The notes under the pieces are model-generated. The model had not been told where the DNA came from. It searched no databases and was given only the letters and a program-made list of their open reading frames with translations. Source: Cheilinus undulatus (Eukaryota; Chordata; Actinopteri; Labriformes; Labridae). Taken from it: 64,000 nt of DNA. A program made the position numbers and the translations under genes. This document shows positions 12,112 to 22,689 of the stretch, piece by piece. Positions within the stretch are counted from its first letter, which is position 1. Each line of letters begins with the position of its first letter. Where the stretch lies: positions 25,340,329 to 25,404,328 of the forward strand of contig NC_054877.1 in assembly GCF_018320785.1 (NCBI RefSeq), given 5' to 3'.

Positions 12112-13780
12112 TGACATTTTGGCTTTTGTGCGACAAAGTAATAATTTCTGCTCCTAGAATTTTTTAGATTATTGTCTAGAATGTCCATATAAGTTTGAAA
12201 AAATACTTGAATTGTTGGGAAACATTGGTTTGTTTGTTTTTAAATATATATTTGGGGAAATTTGCTTTGAAAAGAGCAAGTATTTCCAAGTATTGAAAAT
12301 TTGTAGGATATGGTGGTATATTTGTAGGATTTTTTTTTTTTTTTTAATAATTATATTTTCTTTTCTTTCCAAACAAAAGCTCAGGTCTAAGGATGTTCAA
12401 CTACCATATGAAAGCATTTATAAATAAATATACATTAATATAATAATGAAATACCAAATAACAACAGCACTAGCAGACATGTTAAATGTGTTGTTTACCT
12501 ACACTTACATTTAAATTACTGGGTATTACTGTAGATGCAGAGTACATTATTGCCTGCTGAAAACAACTAAAAGTACAAATATCAAGTAACCACAATTCAA
12601 GTGTGACATAGCTCCAAATTTATATAGTTGTTACTGTATTTGACAGAAGTCAAAACCCTTTATTTCGCCTTAATTTTGTTTTGGTTTGAGATGCAAAGTA
12701 AAAGACGTGAATCTTAGAATTCAGTGTAATGAGACTATAACCATTCTGTATCTTTGTCCACCAGAATTAACGGTCTGCTAAAACCTTAGCCTTGCTTTGT
12801 TAATCTTTTTCTTGTCATTTTAGCAAAGATCCTTTTCAAGTGTTGGTAAAAAAGTGTTAGAATTGACACTTTGGAGTTGGCATCACAGAACACCAGAGGA
12901 GGCATCTGACTAGACATGGATTAGGACTGCTTCCTTTTCTTATTCATTAGTGGTTTAACAGCTGATGGTGCAGAGGTAGATCTGTGTCTGAGGCCCCCAC
13001 TGGGACCACAGAGGTCATGTCTGAGAAGGCAGACACAATGTTTCAAACTAAACTAGTGAATTAGCAAAGGAAGTCCTGTTTCTTTACACACATTATCTAA
13101 AAAGGCAATTTAACATGTATTTATGCTCAATAACATTTCTAAATAGCATTACTGGTTGATACCGGCAGTGTTCGTCACACTAGGACAAGACATGTTGATG
13201 TAAGCATGACACCCCACAGGAAATTCTGTGGTCTAAAAGCTACTTCATATATTATAGTATAAATACTTGGAGTATTTTCTCTGCGCAAAGATTTGTTTCT
13301 GCAGAAGTCCAGGAATCCTCATTTCCCTGCATACAAGCCTTACTTACAGTGGAGAAGTACAATATGATAAAATAGAGACAAAACACCCACAAAGTGATGG
13401 GCTGATAACAAAAGAGTCCTAACAATGCTGGTTAAGAGCCTAGTTCCTTGAGTGAGCAAGTTCCCATGTTATTTTTAACTGTACCATCAAAAGAGCTGAA
13501 GTCAAGAAGAGTTATAAAACCCATTTGTCAAGCCCTCAACAAGGCCTATATAAGGAGTGAGTGGATTACTCATTTCACACCTCACAAATGCCTACGACGT
13601 GCTAAGGGAACTTAGAGAGGGAGAGAGATAGTGCACACAAATGGTCCACAATTGCAGAGTAATAACTAATATCTTGCAAACAGCAGTGGGTGGGTGGATA
13701 GTGGGATCTTCTGTGTGTGAAACGTGGCTTCCTTGCTGCACAAACATCGCTTCAAACAAAGTCATTTGTTTAAAAAGATA

Positions 13781-13786
13781 TTTATT
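13781..13786 (-). terminator. hes6: hes6 poly(A) signal (candidate)
   Basis: TTTATT on the plus strand reads AATAAA on the minus strand, about 440 nt downstream of the hes6 stop, a reasonable 3' UTR length. Confidence 0.5.
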
Positions 13787-14221
13787 GAAAAGTTGATATT
13801 TATCAGGTGAGTTAGCCTACTAACGATCACTAATAAATACAAAGTTAAAAACTTCCTACATTTAAAATAATTTACACACAAAACTGAACTTCTAATGGGA
13901 CAGCTATTGTCTATATAGCTCAGTCTTACATAACACAGTAATATTTACAAGCATTTACCACTTTACTGATGAAAGGCCCATTTATGCCAATGCACTTCCA
14001 AATGAGCCCCACAAGTCTCTAATTAGATACATTATTTATTAAATACATTTAAGATTAACTGAAGTTTCCCAATAATTACACAAAGAGCTTCTCAGGTGGC
14101 TGTCACGAGCTTCAAATGTCATCTTAGCAGTGTTTCTGACGTGTTAGAGTTACCCCACAAACCACGCCAAAACAAATCACTTTTACAGCAGTTTGAAACA
14201 TGGCCTTCTTTCACACATTTT

Positions 14222-15413
14222 CTACCATGGTCTCCACACAAATTTGGGGTAAATTAAAGGGGGCAGGCTTAACGCATCCTGGTTGTCGGCCTCCTCTGAA
14301 GAAGAAACGTGACTTTGCTCTGTGTCCGTCTCATCCAGGTCGGAGCAGAGGTCATCGCTAGAGGTGGTGGAGGGGGCCGGGGACACCAGAGACGTGTACA
14401 TGCTCTCAGACACTGCCCAAGTGCTGTTACTACCGGGGCACTCCACCACCATGTCCGGTAGCATCACCCGGAGGCGGTCCTCGTCGTTCAGTGGCATGCT
14501 CTCCAGGAGGTGGTTCAACAGCTCCGCGGCTATTGTTGGGTCGATTCCAGGACAGTTGGACACAAAAGTATGCACGTCATGCATACACTGAATGTAGCCT
14601 GCCGCAAACCGCTCACAGGCCTCCCGGTTCACAGCGTCCACCTCTGGGGAAAGATAAAAAAAATCCAACCGTTAGCTTTAAAGTTAGCCAACAAAAGTGA
14701 ACAGTTCAAACGTCAGAATTTGATTGGTTGAACCAAAGATGCACGCGCACCTGTGACAACAGTACAGTTGATTGGAATATTAATGCGCCAACCGTTATGA
14801 CTTCAATTACAATTAAAGAACTACATTGTTCAGCGGATGAGTTGTTGAGTTTAATGTCAGTTTAGCGTTTTGTTTTGCAAGGGGAATCTTTTTATGAACT
14901 TTCGGCTAATACTATATACAGGTGAGAATGAAAACATTTATTTACCTTGAGCTCGGTTTTGTAAGATGCTCTCAACGCGTTTCACTGTCATCTCCAACAC
15001 TTCGGCATTCTCCATTTTTGATTGTAACTGCAAAAGGTGACAAGTAGCGTGAGCGACAGGCTATGGCAGCACAAGCTAGCTCAAACATGATATCTTCACA
15101 GTTCGTTTTGAGAACAACACTACTTAAAACAACAGAATGTGAGTGTAGAATTAAAACTTACGTCTGCATCAGCGATGAGAACTCTGAGTTCTTGTAAACT
15201 TTCATTGATGCGAGCTCTCCTTTTCTTCTCGACCAGAGGTTTCCTCATCTGCCAAACAGTACAGACAACGTTGTTACTTTAGCACTAATGAAACAAGTTA
15301 GAACATAAACCATGGGGGAAGTGCTAACATTTGCTTACCTTTCTGTCAGATTTGACTCCACTGCAGTTTTCTCCTCTGTCCATTCCGTTCGTGGTGTTAC
15401 GGATGGGGGCCAT
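14222..15413 (-). CDS. hes6: Hes family bHLH transcription factor 6
   Basis: HES6 is a nuclear bHLH-Orange factor of the Hairy/E(spl) family that modulates Hes1 activity and acts in neurogenesis, myogenesis and fish somitogenesis. Four coding exons with matching phases: 15413-15339, 15248-15162, 15027-14946, 14643-14222, giving 221 residues. The N-terminus is short, then the basic region (RKPLVEKKRRARINESL) and helix-loop-helix (LRVLIADAD, then MENAEVLEMTVKRVESIL) occupy about residues 26-76. The Orange domain follows (FAAGYIQCMHDVHTFVSNCPG to LLNHLLESMP). Then comes an acidic Ser-rich tail, and the protein ends with WRPW, the Groucho/TLE-binding tetrapeptide. The short bHLH loop and the close match to fish hes6 (formerly her13.2) favour hes6 over other her genes. 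The bHLH loop is interrupted by an intron (after ADAD). The gene is divergent from itm2c. Confidence 0.95.
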
Positions 15414-15589
15414 GTTGTTGAAGTTTAACCCAGGCGCTGCCAGAAGCCCACTGGACTGGAGGTTGGAGTGTAATCCAAAGAGCCGTTACAGCTTGTCAAT
15501 GGGACAGATGGCCGGGCGATCCCAGCGGCTAACAAAGCTTGCAGAGAGGCTGGGCTCCTAAATGCCGCTCCGAGGGGGCATGTACTAGG

Positions 15590-15596
15590 TATATAT
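15590..15596 (-). promoter_or_regulatory. hes6: Possible hes6 TATA element
   Basis: The minus strand reads CATATATACC about 180 nt upstream of the hes6 ATG, next to a region with several CpGs. The position is plausible for a TATA box, but the start site is not visible. Confidence 0.35.
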
Positions 15597-16196
15597 GACG
15601 GTTAATTTACATGTGAATGGGTGAGCAGGCTACACAACGAGAGCGCGCAACGCTCGTGCCCACCAATCATTAGCGGTCAGGTTAGCTTTTGTCCCAAACT
15701 TCGGTCCTAAACTTCATTTAAACAATAAACTGAAATGGGCCTATGAAGAGATCAGTTCCTACATCTACTGCTGAAATAATTACTTTGCATCATAAAATAT
15801 CTGACGGGTAGCTTTGACAGGAAACACCACAAACTGATTAAATAAATCCGTGAACAAAATAGCCTTACATGTGGTGCATACTAGTATATCAAAATACTTT
15901 AAGCATTTAGCATGATCTTTATTGACAATTAGTCCTTAATTCCATCTTTGTGAAGCACTCTTACGTGTCAGCTCCTCAGACCACATAGCAAATCTCAAAT
16001 CTGATCACAAGGAAGCCAGGCCTATTCAATAATGTAAGTCATGAATTCATGACTTGGCTAGTTGATCACCCCCTCTATAGAAAAACTAATGTGAATATGA
16101 CTGAGATAACTATTAAGTACAAGTGATCACATGTAAAGACTGTAAACAGCCTTAAGTCCTTCAAGCAGCATTCAGGAAGATGAATACAGTCTATGT

Positions 16197-16774
16197 CAGG
16201 CATGTCCAAACCATGGACCAGGGGCCAAATGTGGCCCCTGGTCCATTTTTGTGCAACTTTTAAGGGAAAAAAATAAATATGGCCCACATAAGAACATGAA
16301 GCTTTTGTTTGACTGTATTTTACTTGTTTTTTTTTTCCAGCACAGGGAGGTGTTACCACGCCTATTCTGTTTAAAAAGTTTTCACAAGAAGAATTTATTA
16401 ATTTATATGTGCAACTAAATTAAGACAACATTAAATGGTAACAATATTGGCAACCAAAAAAATACCAATATCTTGATTTACAATGTTGTGATGGATTACA
16501 GCTGCAAATAGCAATACCAGTGATTTTCCAGGGACAGTCTGTTGTAGCCAGGGCCGACCAGGGCCCCCTGAAATCTGAATAGCCTCCCCAAAATCCTAAA
16601 AAAAAAAAAAAAAAAAGATTGACTATTTGCATTTTCAGCCATTAAATAGCCATATCTTAGCCATAGCCATAGCTTACCCAATCATCTATCTTGGTGGAGG
16701 TATATGAAAGTGGTCCCACCATCCTTCTTTATTTCTGAATGTGGCCCTCAGTGGAAAGAGTGTTGACACCCCTG
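16197..16774. mobile_element. hAT-type MITE with exact 8-bp target duplication
   Basis: The element begins CAGGCATGTC and ends GACACCCCTG (8 of 10 inverted). It is flanked by the identical octamer GTCTATGT at 16189-16196 and 16775-16782, the 8-bp duplication of hAT transposition. No transposase is present. Internally, 16213-16226 and 16233-16246 form a perfect 14-bp hairpin stem with a 6-nt loop. It lies in the hes6-itm2c intergenic interval. Confidence 0.88.
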
Positions 16775-17865
16775 GTCTATGTGAACTGCAGTATATATTA
16801 AAAAATATCCATGTTAATAGAAAGCTTCATATAATACCCTCTGCCCATACTATTTTAGGAAGGTAGAGCCCAACAGAAAATGTTATCTAATGAAATAAGA
16901 TTTCTTAGCCCATCATGTAGCTTATGTCTGTCCTGAGGTCATGTAGATACCATCATGACTGCATACATTAGGGGCTGTGTGCTTGTCGATGCAAATGTAC
17001 ATGTGCTCTGTTATTTGCATTTAGTGTGGAGATATATGCAAGCAAATCCTGTTTGATTTGCAGCGATGCTGTATGTCATGAACAGGGCTTTCATCATCAT
17101 ATGGGTATTACGTTTCAGAGTTCTACTTACATTCAGTTTACGTCTTGTCAACGTAATATTAAAATCTTAAGTCCCACGGCAGTGATACTCTTGTTACATA
17201 CATTTGCAATAACATATCTCAGTAATTTCTGATTTGCCTTAATAGCTACCTCCACTAATAATTATCCACATAAGACAGTGTTCCTATCGTATTTATACTT
17301 TATAAACCCGAGGAAGCGTGCACTGACAGGACACCGTCTTCTGCTACAGCAGGGATACAATACTGCATGGATCTCACCCCTTAAATATAGGATTAAATAC
17401 TAAATAATCATAGCAATCATTATAGTTAACTGAAGTGACCTTATGCTAACTTTACTGCAGTCAAGAAGCTTGCTGAGAGGTTGAAACATCCCTACATTTC
17501 CGGATGATAGTGTTAAGAACATGCTTGGAAAGAGAACATACAGCTTTAAATAAAATACGGAAAATACTACCATATCGGGCTCTCTCCTTCAAAATAAGGG
17601 CACGAGCAAATATGACATCGATATACAGGGGTTATATCGCGTTTATTCGTCGTCGGCATCTTTAAACAGTGAATGTTAGCTTTATCTGTTGCAAACAGAC
17701 TTGAAAATGTTGATTTCGTGTTGAAACCAGAAGTTGTAGCCGGACTTGGACCCTTATTTTGACAATGGCGAGGCGGCTTTTCCCTGAGTCCCACACAGCG
17801 CTCGTTCGTCAGAGAAGACGCTCTTCTGATGTCACCGAGCCCCGGGGGCGACACCAGTCCGCCGC

Positions 17866-17872
17866 TATATAT
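17866..17872 (+). promoter_or_regulatory. itm2c: itm2c TATA box
   Basis: TATATAT lies about 75 bp upstream of the itm2c ATG inside a GC- and CpG-rich stretch (17.75-18.0 kb), so the 5' UTR would be about 50 nt. The position and CpG context suit a promoter. Confidence 0.65.
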
Positions 17873-17947
17873 TCGTCCCGGCTCGGTGGATGAAGACAGC
17901 GAACTGAATCAGAAACGAGATCAAGCAAACAAACATCGACAGACAAC

Positions 17948-20900
17948 ATGGTGAAGATCACTTTTCAGCCTGTGTCGGCGCAGAAGCCGGAAAAAGAGGG
18001 CGATGAAGACAAGATCATCATACCTCAGGCTCACGTGAGTTTGCACACTTTGTTCTTCTTTGTTTCAGGTTGTGTCTTTTGTCTTTTTAGCTTGTACACG
18101 TTTGCATAGGTAATTAGCATACCCATTTTCTACAGTTTATCACAGGACTAAGATGCTTTATATTTCAATGCTTCTGCCTGCTTATATTAAGGTTTTCATT
18201 TTCTATTGCCTGCATGGTCAGTTACGCAGTAGTCTGTCATTATAGTACAACATTTAATGCAGTGGACATTGATGTCATTTTCTAAAGTTTTTTTAATAGT
18301 CATTGCTGGTGCTGTTGCTGCATGAATCTTTTTCATATAAAAAGACATTGTACTATATTGGTTTTGTTTATGAAGGGGAAAGACCATCACAGGCCATCCC
18401 AGCCTGGAGATGTTGACATTACGTCACCTTGTTAAGGCCACTGCCCGGTCACACTGCAGATGACTCTCCTTATTGCTTCCTTCAGTCAAACCAAACAAAG
18501 CTTCTTTAAAACAATCATGCATTATGCACATTATAAATAAAAGTCATCTCAGAAGTACAGGCTCTCTCGCAAACAGCCATTTCCCTCAATTTTGTCGAAA
18601 TTAGAAAACAACAGTGCTGTCAGATGCGGTCTCTGCACCATGCAGACGGTGACGTCACGTGGTGTTATGCCACGTGAATCCCGCAGATAGCGCCTGAGAG
18701 CGCACTAACAGTGGCTTGGAATAGAAAACAGGATTAATTTAGTGAATAAGCAAAAAAGGCTTTGTTCTAAAGGATGTGAGTCTTTTTGTGTATTTTACAC
18801 ATTTTGTGGAAAGTCTAAAAATATTCAGTGTAATTGTAACGCTATTAATATTCTTGTTTCAGTGAATTGATTTAAAGATGCCATTCTATAAATGTTACTG
18901 CATTCACCTATTTTACTCCATGGTGCACACCTGGATCAGTTGTCAAACACAAGACTTAACAAGAGTTTAAATATTTGCCACATTCTGATGATGACAAAGT
19001 AATTTTTTTGGAAGGAATAGTTTATTGTGCAAATGACTGATCATTAAATCTCTTATTGATGCTTGAATTAAATTTTTTGGACCCTCATTTGTCAAATGAC
19101 CCCAGTTCCTCTGAGCCACCCTTTCTGAACTACCTCATAGAATAAAAAAAACATAAGTAGCCTAGATATTAGACCCCTAATGTGTGCCAGCTTGTCTAAT
19201 CCCCATCTTATCTCCCTAAGCATACTGTACACAGTGACTACCACCTGATGACGTAGATCTCACTTCTGCAGACATGTCTTTTCCCCTTTTTATTACGTCA
19301 AGAGTCATGATCCCAAAATGTGTTTGGATTGGAGACTGGCTGCAACAGTTGGTAGGCGTCAGAGCCAATGTGTGTACATGTGTGTAGATCTATAAATAAG
19401 TTTGCCTCTGCTGAGGGACTCCTGCTCCACGTAATTGCTCTCGTTTAGACTCCCACAGAGGGTGCTAACTGACTGCAAATATGGAGCATGGAAATAGGTC
19501 TCCAAGAATAGACCCAGACGGCCATGTGCCAGCATCTTCGTCAAAGCCTGGCACAATCTGTTCTCAAAAACTTCCGCTCGCCATAGCAAGAGTAGTAGTG
19601 AGAGGCAGCAGATTGACTGGGAGACTGTGAGTGGGCGTCTGGCATGTCTTATTCCAGTACGTCCCATGTGTACCAGATCTCTCTGACTGACCAATGACTT
19701 GCCGAAATTAGATTGCTACAATTTGTGATTCTTGTGTGGCATTAAAGGACATCTTGTCCACTGGAAATTCATCATTAAACCAAATATGAGAAAAATCACG
19801 TCAACAAAAGAGCCTCATTATTCACTCATGTACCTACTCACGCTCTACACCTCTTTTTTAATGCCTGCATTATTAGATGAATAGCCTTTTCCAGTCCTTT
19901 ATCCCTGACTTTCTGCTTATCAAACTGCATTTGTCTTCACAGGAGCAGCTGGTTCTTCCTGTTGGGTCCAAGAAGCCTTTTCCAGTGGCCCTCTGCTGCC
20001 TTACCTTTGGCCTGGTGGTCTTCATGTCAGGACTTGTTCTGGCCTCTATCTACGCCTACCGATACTACTTCATACCTCAGGTCAGTTTGATCCCAGCAGC
20101 ACAGAACATTTATAAACAAAATATGTAAAAAGGTAAATCCAAAGTGATAATCATGTGCTAACTCAGCTCTGTTGCGTCTCATTAGCAGATCCCAGAGGAC
20201 AGCTTGTTCCACTGCCGGGTCATCTATGAGGACTCTGTGTATGCTCCACTGAGGGGCCGCCTGGAATTGGAGGAGAATGTGGGCATCTACCTTGATGATA
20301 ACTATGAACAGATCAGCGTACCTGTGCCACACTTTGGAGGCAGTGACCCCGCTGACATCATCCATGACTTTCAGAGGGTAAGTTACTTGTGTTCGCTGGT
20401 TTCCTTTTGTTCATTTTTATTTTATTAATTAAATTGAGAAAGGTTTTAACTTGTTTTTTTAATTTATCTCAGGGCCTCACAGCTTACTACGATATTGCCT
20501 TGGACAAATGCTACATCACTGAGCTGAACACCACCCTGGTGATGCCTCCTCGGAACCTGTGGGAGCTGCTTGTCAATGTCAAGGTGAGACGCTGAGTCCA
20601 ATCTGCTGCTGAGAGAGCATTGTTAGTGATGAATAGCTGTCTGAGAGAGAGTGAAGGGCACTGTGTTCCCAGCTCTCTGTCTGCAGTGTTCCTCCCACAG
20701 AGTGATTCATGTGTGCCTCTTTGTCACAGAGAGGAACGTACCTTCCTCAGACTTACATCGTCCAGGAGGAGATGGTGGTGACCGGGAGGGTGAGGAGCAT
20801 GAGGCAGCTGGGACCCTTCATCCACAGGCTTTGCTATGGCAAAGAAACCTACCGCCTCAGACGCCGTAACCAGCGCAGACGTAAGTGCCAAAGATTACTG

Positions 20901-21590
20901 ATTCAATATGCTAAATTATGAGTGATGAGTTTGGGGCAACTTCCGGCAGTTTATCACCCTCTTTTGCACCAATTCTTGAGAGATGTTGAGTCATTTGACG
21001 TGTGCTGGTCACCATGATTTCTCCTGAAATCACGCAGGAAAGCATTCCTCTGCTGAGTCACAGGGAATCTGGTGTCAGTTTTGTGTGTAGGAGTGAGCAG
21101 AGTGTTTGTGACCAGGCAAAAAAAAAAAAAAAAACGACTAGAACCAAATATGGGCCTCATAGTGAAAATCTCAAACGGTGTGTCTGCCGTGTAAAATCCT
21201 CCTCATTACCGTGTCAGTGTGTTTGTGCGTGGGTGAGCCTGGGAACTTCCTGCTCTATGAGTCACTCACAGTGCAGCGGACACATCCACACACTATGGGG
21301 GAGGTAGTGATGCACATGAGTGATTTCTCCGTGCTTGCTGCCTGTGATTGGAGTGAACGCTTGAGAAATGATGCAAGGCGTACATATATGGAAGTGATAT
21401 ACTCTGGTAGTCATGGTAGCAGCAGACGTCGTCTTCTGTGGATCTCCTCTGTTAGCTTTAAATAGATTTTCTAAATGTGTCATCTTTTTTTCTTTCAGGT
21501 ATCGAGAGGCGCGAGACTAAGAAGTGTCACAGCATCCGTCACTTCGAGAACACGTTTGTGGTTGAGACCGTCATCTGTGATAGGGTTTAA
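17948..21590 (+). CDS. itm2c: Integral membrane protein 2C (BRICHOS family, BRI3)
   Basis: ITM2 proteins are type II membrane proteins with a lumenal BRICHOS domain; ITM2C is brain-rich and interacts with APP processing. Six coding exons: 17948-18034, 19943-20080, 20189-20377, 20473-20583, 20730-20880, 21499-21590, giving 255 residues (human about 267). The start MVKITFQPV is the family N-terminus. The membrane anchor is about residues 42-66 (FPVALCCLTFGLVVFMSGLVL). BRICHOS follows from the FHCRVIYEDS region to LCYGKETYRL, with the paired Cys in DKCYI and RLCYG and an NTT glycosylation sequon. An Arg-rich stretch (RRRNQRRR) precedes the conserved C-terminal peptide CHSIRHFENTF, consistent with the furin-released peptide of the family. 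That peptide is mature within the last two exons. ITM2C is chosen over ITM2A/B from its N-terminus and its gpr55 neighbour. Confidence 0.93.
18650..18676 (+). promoter_or_regulatory. itm2c: Clustered CRE and two E-boxes in itm2c intron 1
   Basis: A full CRE (TGACGTCA, 18650-18657) overlaps an E-box (CACGTG, 18656-18661), and a second CACGTG follows at 18671-18676. CACGTGG and CCACGTG form a 7-bp inverted repeat around TGTTATG. Between them TTATGCCA differs at one base from the D-box TTATGYAA. The sites are seen; any regulatory use is inferred. Confidence 0.45.
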
Positions 21591-22666
21591 ATCTGAGCCG
21601 GAAATCACAGCCATCCAACCCTGAAGCCAACTTAAAACCATACCTCTTGAATTCTTTAGGCTTTTAAATGCACTTTAAGATCAAGTTTTGCCCACTAGTT
21701 GTCATGTCTGTCTTTTTGTGTTTGTTTTGTTGTCTCTAGTTTTAAATAATCTTTAACTGTTAATGTCTTTTTTAATTCAGATAGTCTGTATATTTGGCTG
21801 ATGTTATAAATGTTGTAATATCTCTGTGGATTGTCAATTGTGCATAAGATTTTAATGTTCTAGTGTGTCCATTTGTGGCGTTTTCACCTCAAAACTTGAT
21901 TTTGTTTAATTTTATACTTCATCTATTCTTATTTTCGTTCATTGACAGTGCACTTGGCTGAAGCTGCTTGCACTTTGCACTTATGTTACTTTTTGTTTCT
22001 TTGTTATTTTGTTTTGAATGTCAGAAAATGGCCAAACATACCTCATGCAGTTTACTCTTTTTTTTTTTTTTTGCTAGTTTATATCATTACTGAATGGTGT
22101 AGATAACTGATTGTTCTGAAGCAATATCTACTGTAAATTAATTTTGAACATACTGCAACTTACATAGATTTTTATCTGAAATCGACTTGTTTTGTGAATG
22201 TTTATTTCTTCATAGTTTGTCTTCTTATATCATGATGTGTCACACTTTCCTACTCTTTTGATCTAACGGCTTTAGACTGTAATTAGTAGCAGTGCTTTAG
22301 AGAGACAGAAGGAACCAAAGCTTTGGTCAGAATTGCTATGCTAACTGTAAAAGATGTATGAAATATTTAGGAAGAATGCTTTTACTGTAGATGAAATCAA
22401 AGGCTGAACTCATTTTGTCTCACTTGGATTTGCCTGTTGTCTTAGCTCTTGCCACTTTTCAATCCTTCCTATCTCAGCATTATATTCTCTCTATCTGTCG
22501 ATTCATCCCAACTTCAACAAAAGACTTGGGGTGTCATTCTTACGTAAAACTGGGAGCAAATAAGTCTCTGTTAATTGAGGCCTGTGTTATGTACTCATAC
22601 TTCATCATCTAAGAACTTCAACTCTAATGTACAGTCGATTTTCTTGTAATATCTTGCTGCTTTAAG

Positions 22667-22672
22667 AATAAA
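22667..22672 (+). terminator. itm2c: itm2c poly(A) signal
   Basis: AATAAA lies 1.08 kb past the itm2c stop, after an uninterrupted non-coding T-rich stretch, giving a 3' UTR of about 1.1 kb. Confidence 0.6.
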
Positions 22673-22689
22673 TGAGAAAACTAAACCTG

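Larger units (their letters stand above)
10051..13760. other. Intergenic region between per2 and hes6
   Basis: per2 and hes6 converge here. Apart from the GC-rich island at 10.7-11.0 kb, the TTAA MITE at 11.64 kb and the short tandem repeat at 12.02 kb listed separately, I see only AT-rich DNA. A TATA-like CTATATAAGG lies at about 13545 with no reading frame behind it. Confidence 0.5.

Noticed and set aside
13545-13560. TATA-like CTATATAAGG
   Set aside because: No exon, reading frame or CpG context follows it, and the hes6 3' end lies just beyond; likely chance.
19359-19694. 111-codon minus-strand frame in itm2c intron 1
   Set aside because: No recognisable motif, a Leu run, and no splice partners; probably chance.
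21002-21307. Plus-strand frames of 101 and 95 codons in the last itm2c intron
   Set aside because: They cross a poly(A) tract, have Cys/Ser-rich nonsense composition, and sit between exons with clear splice sites.
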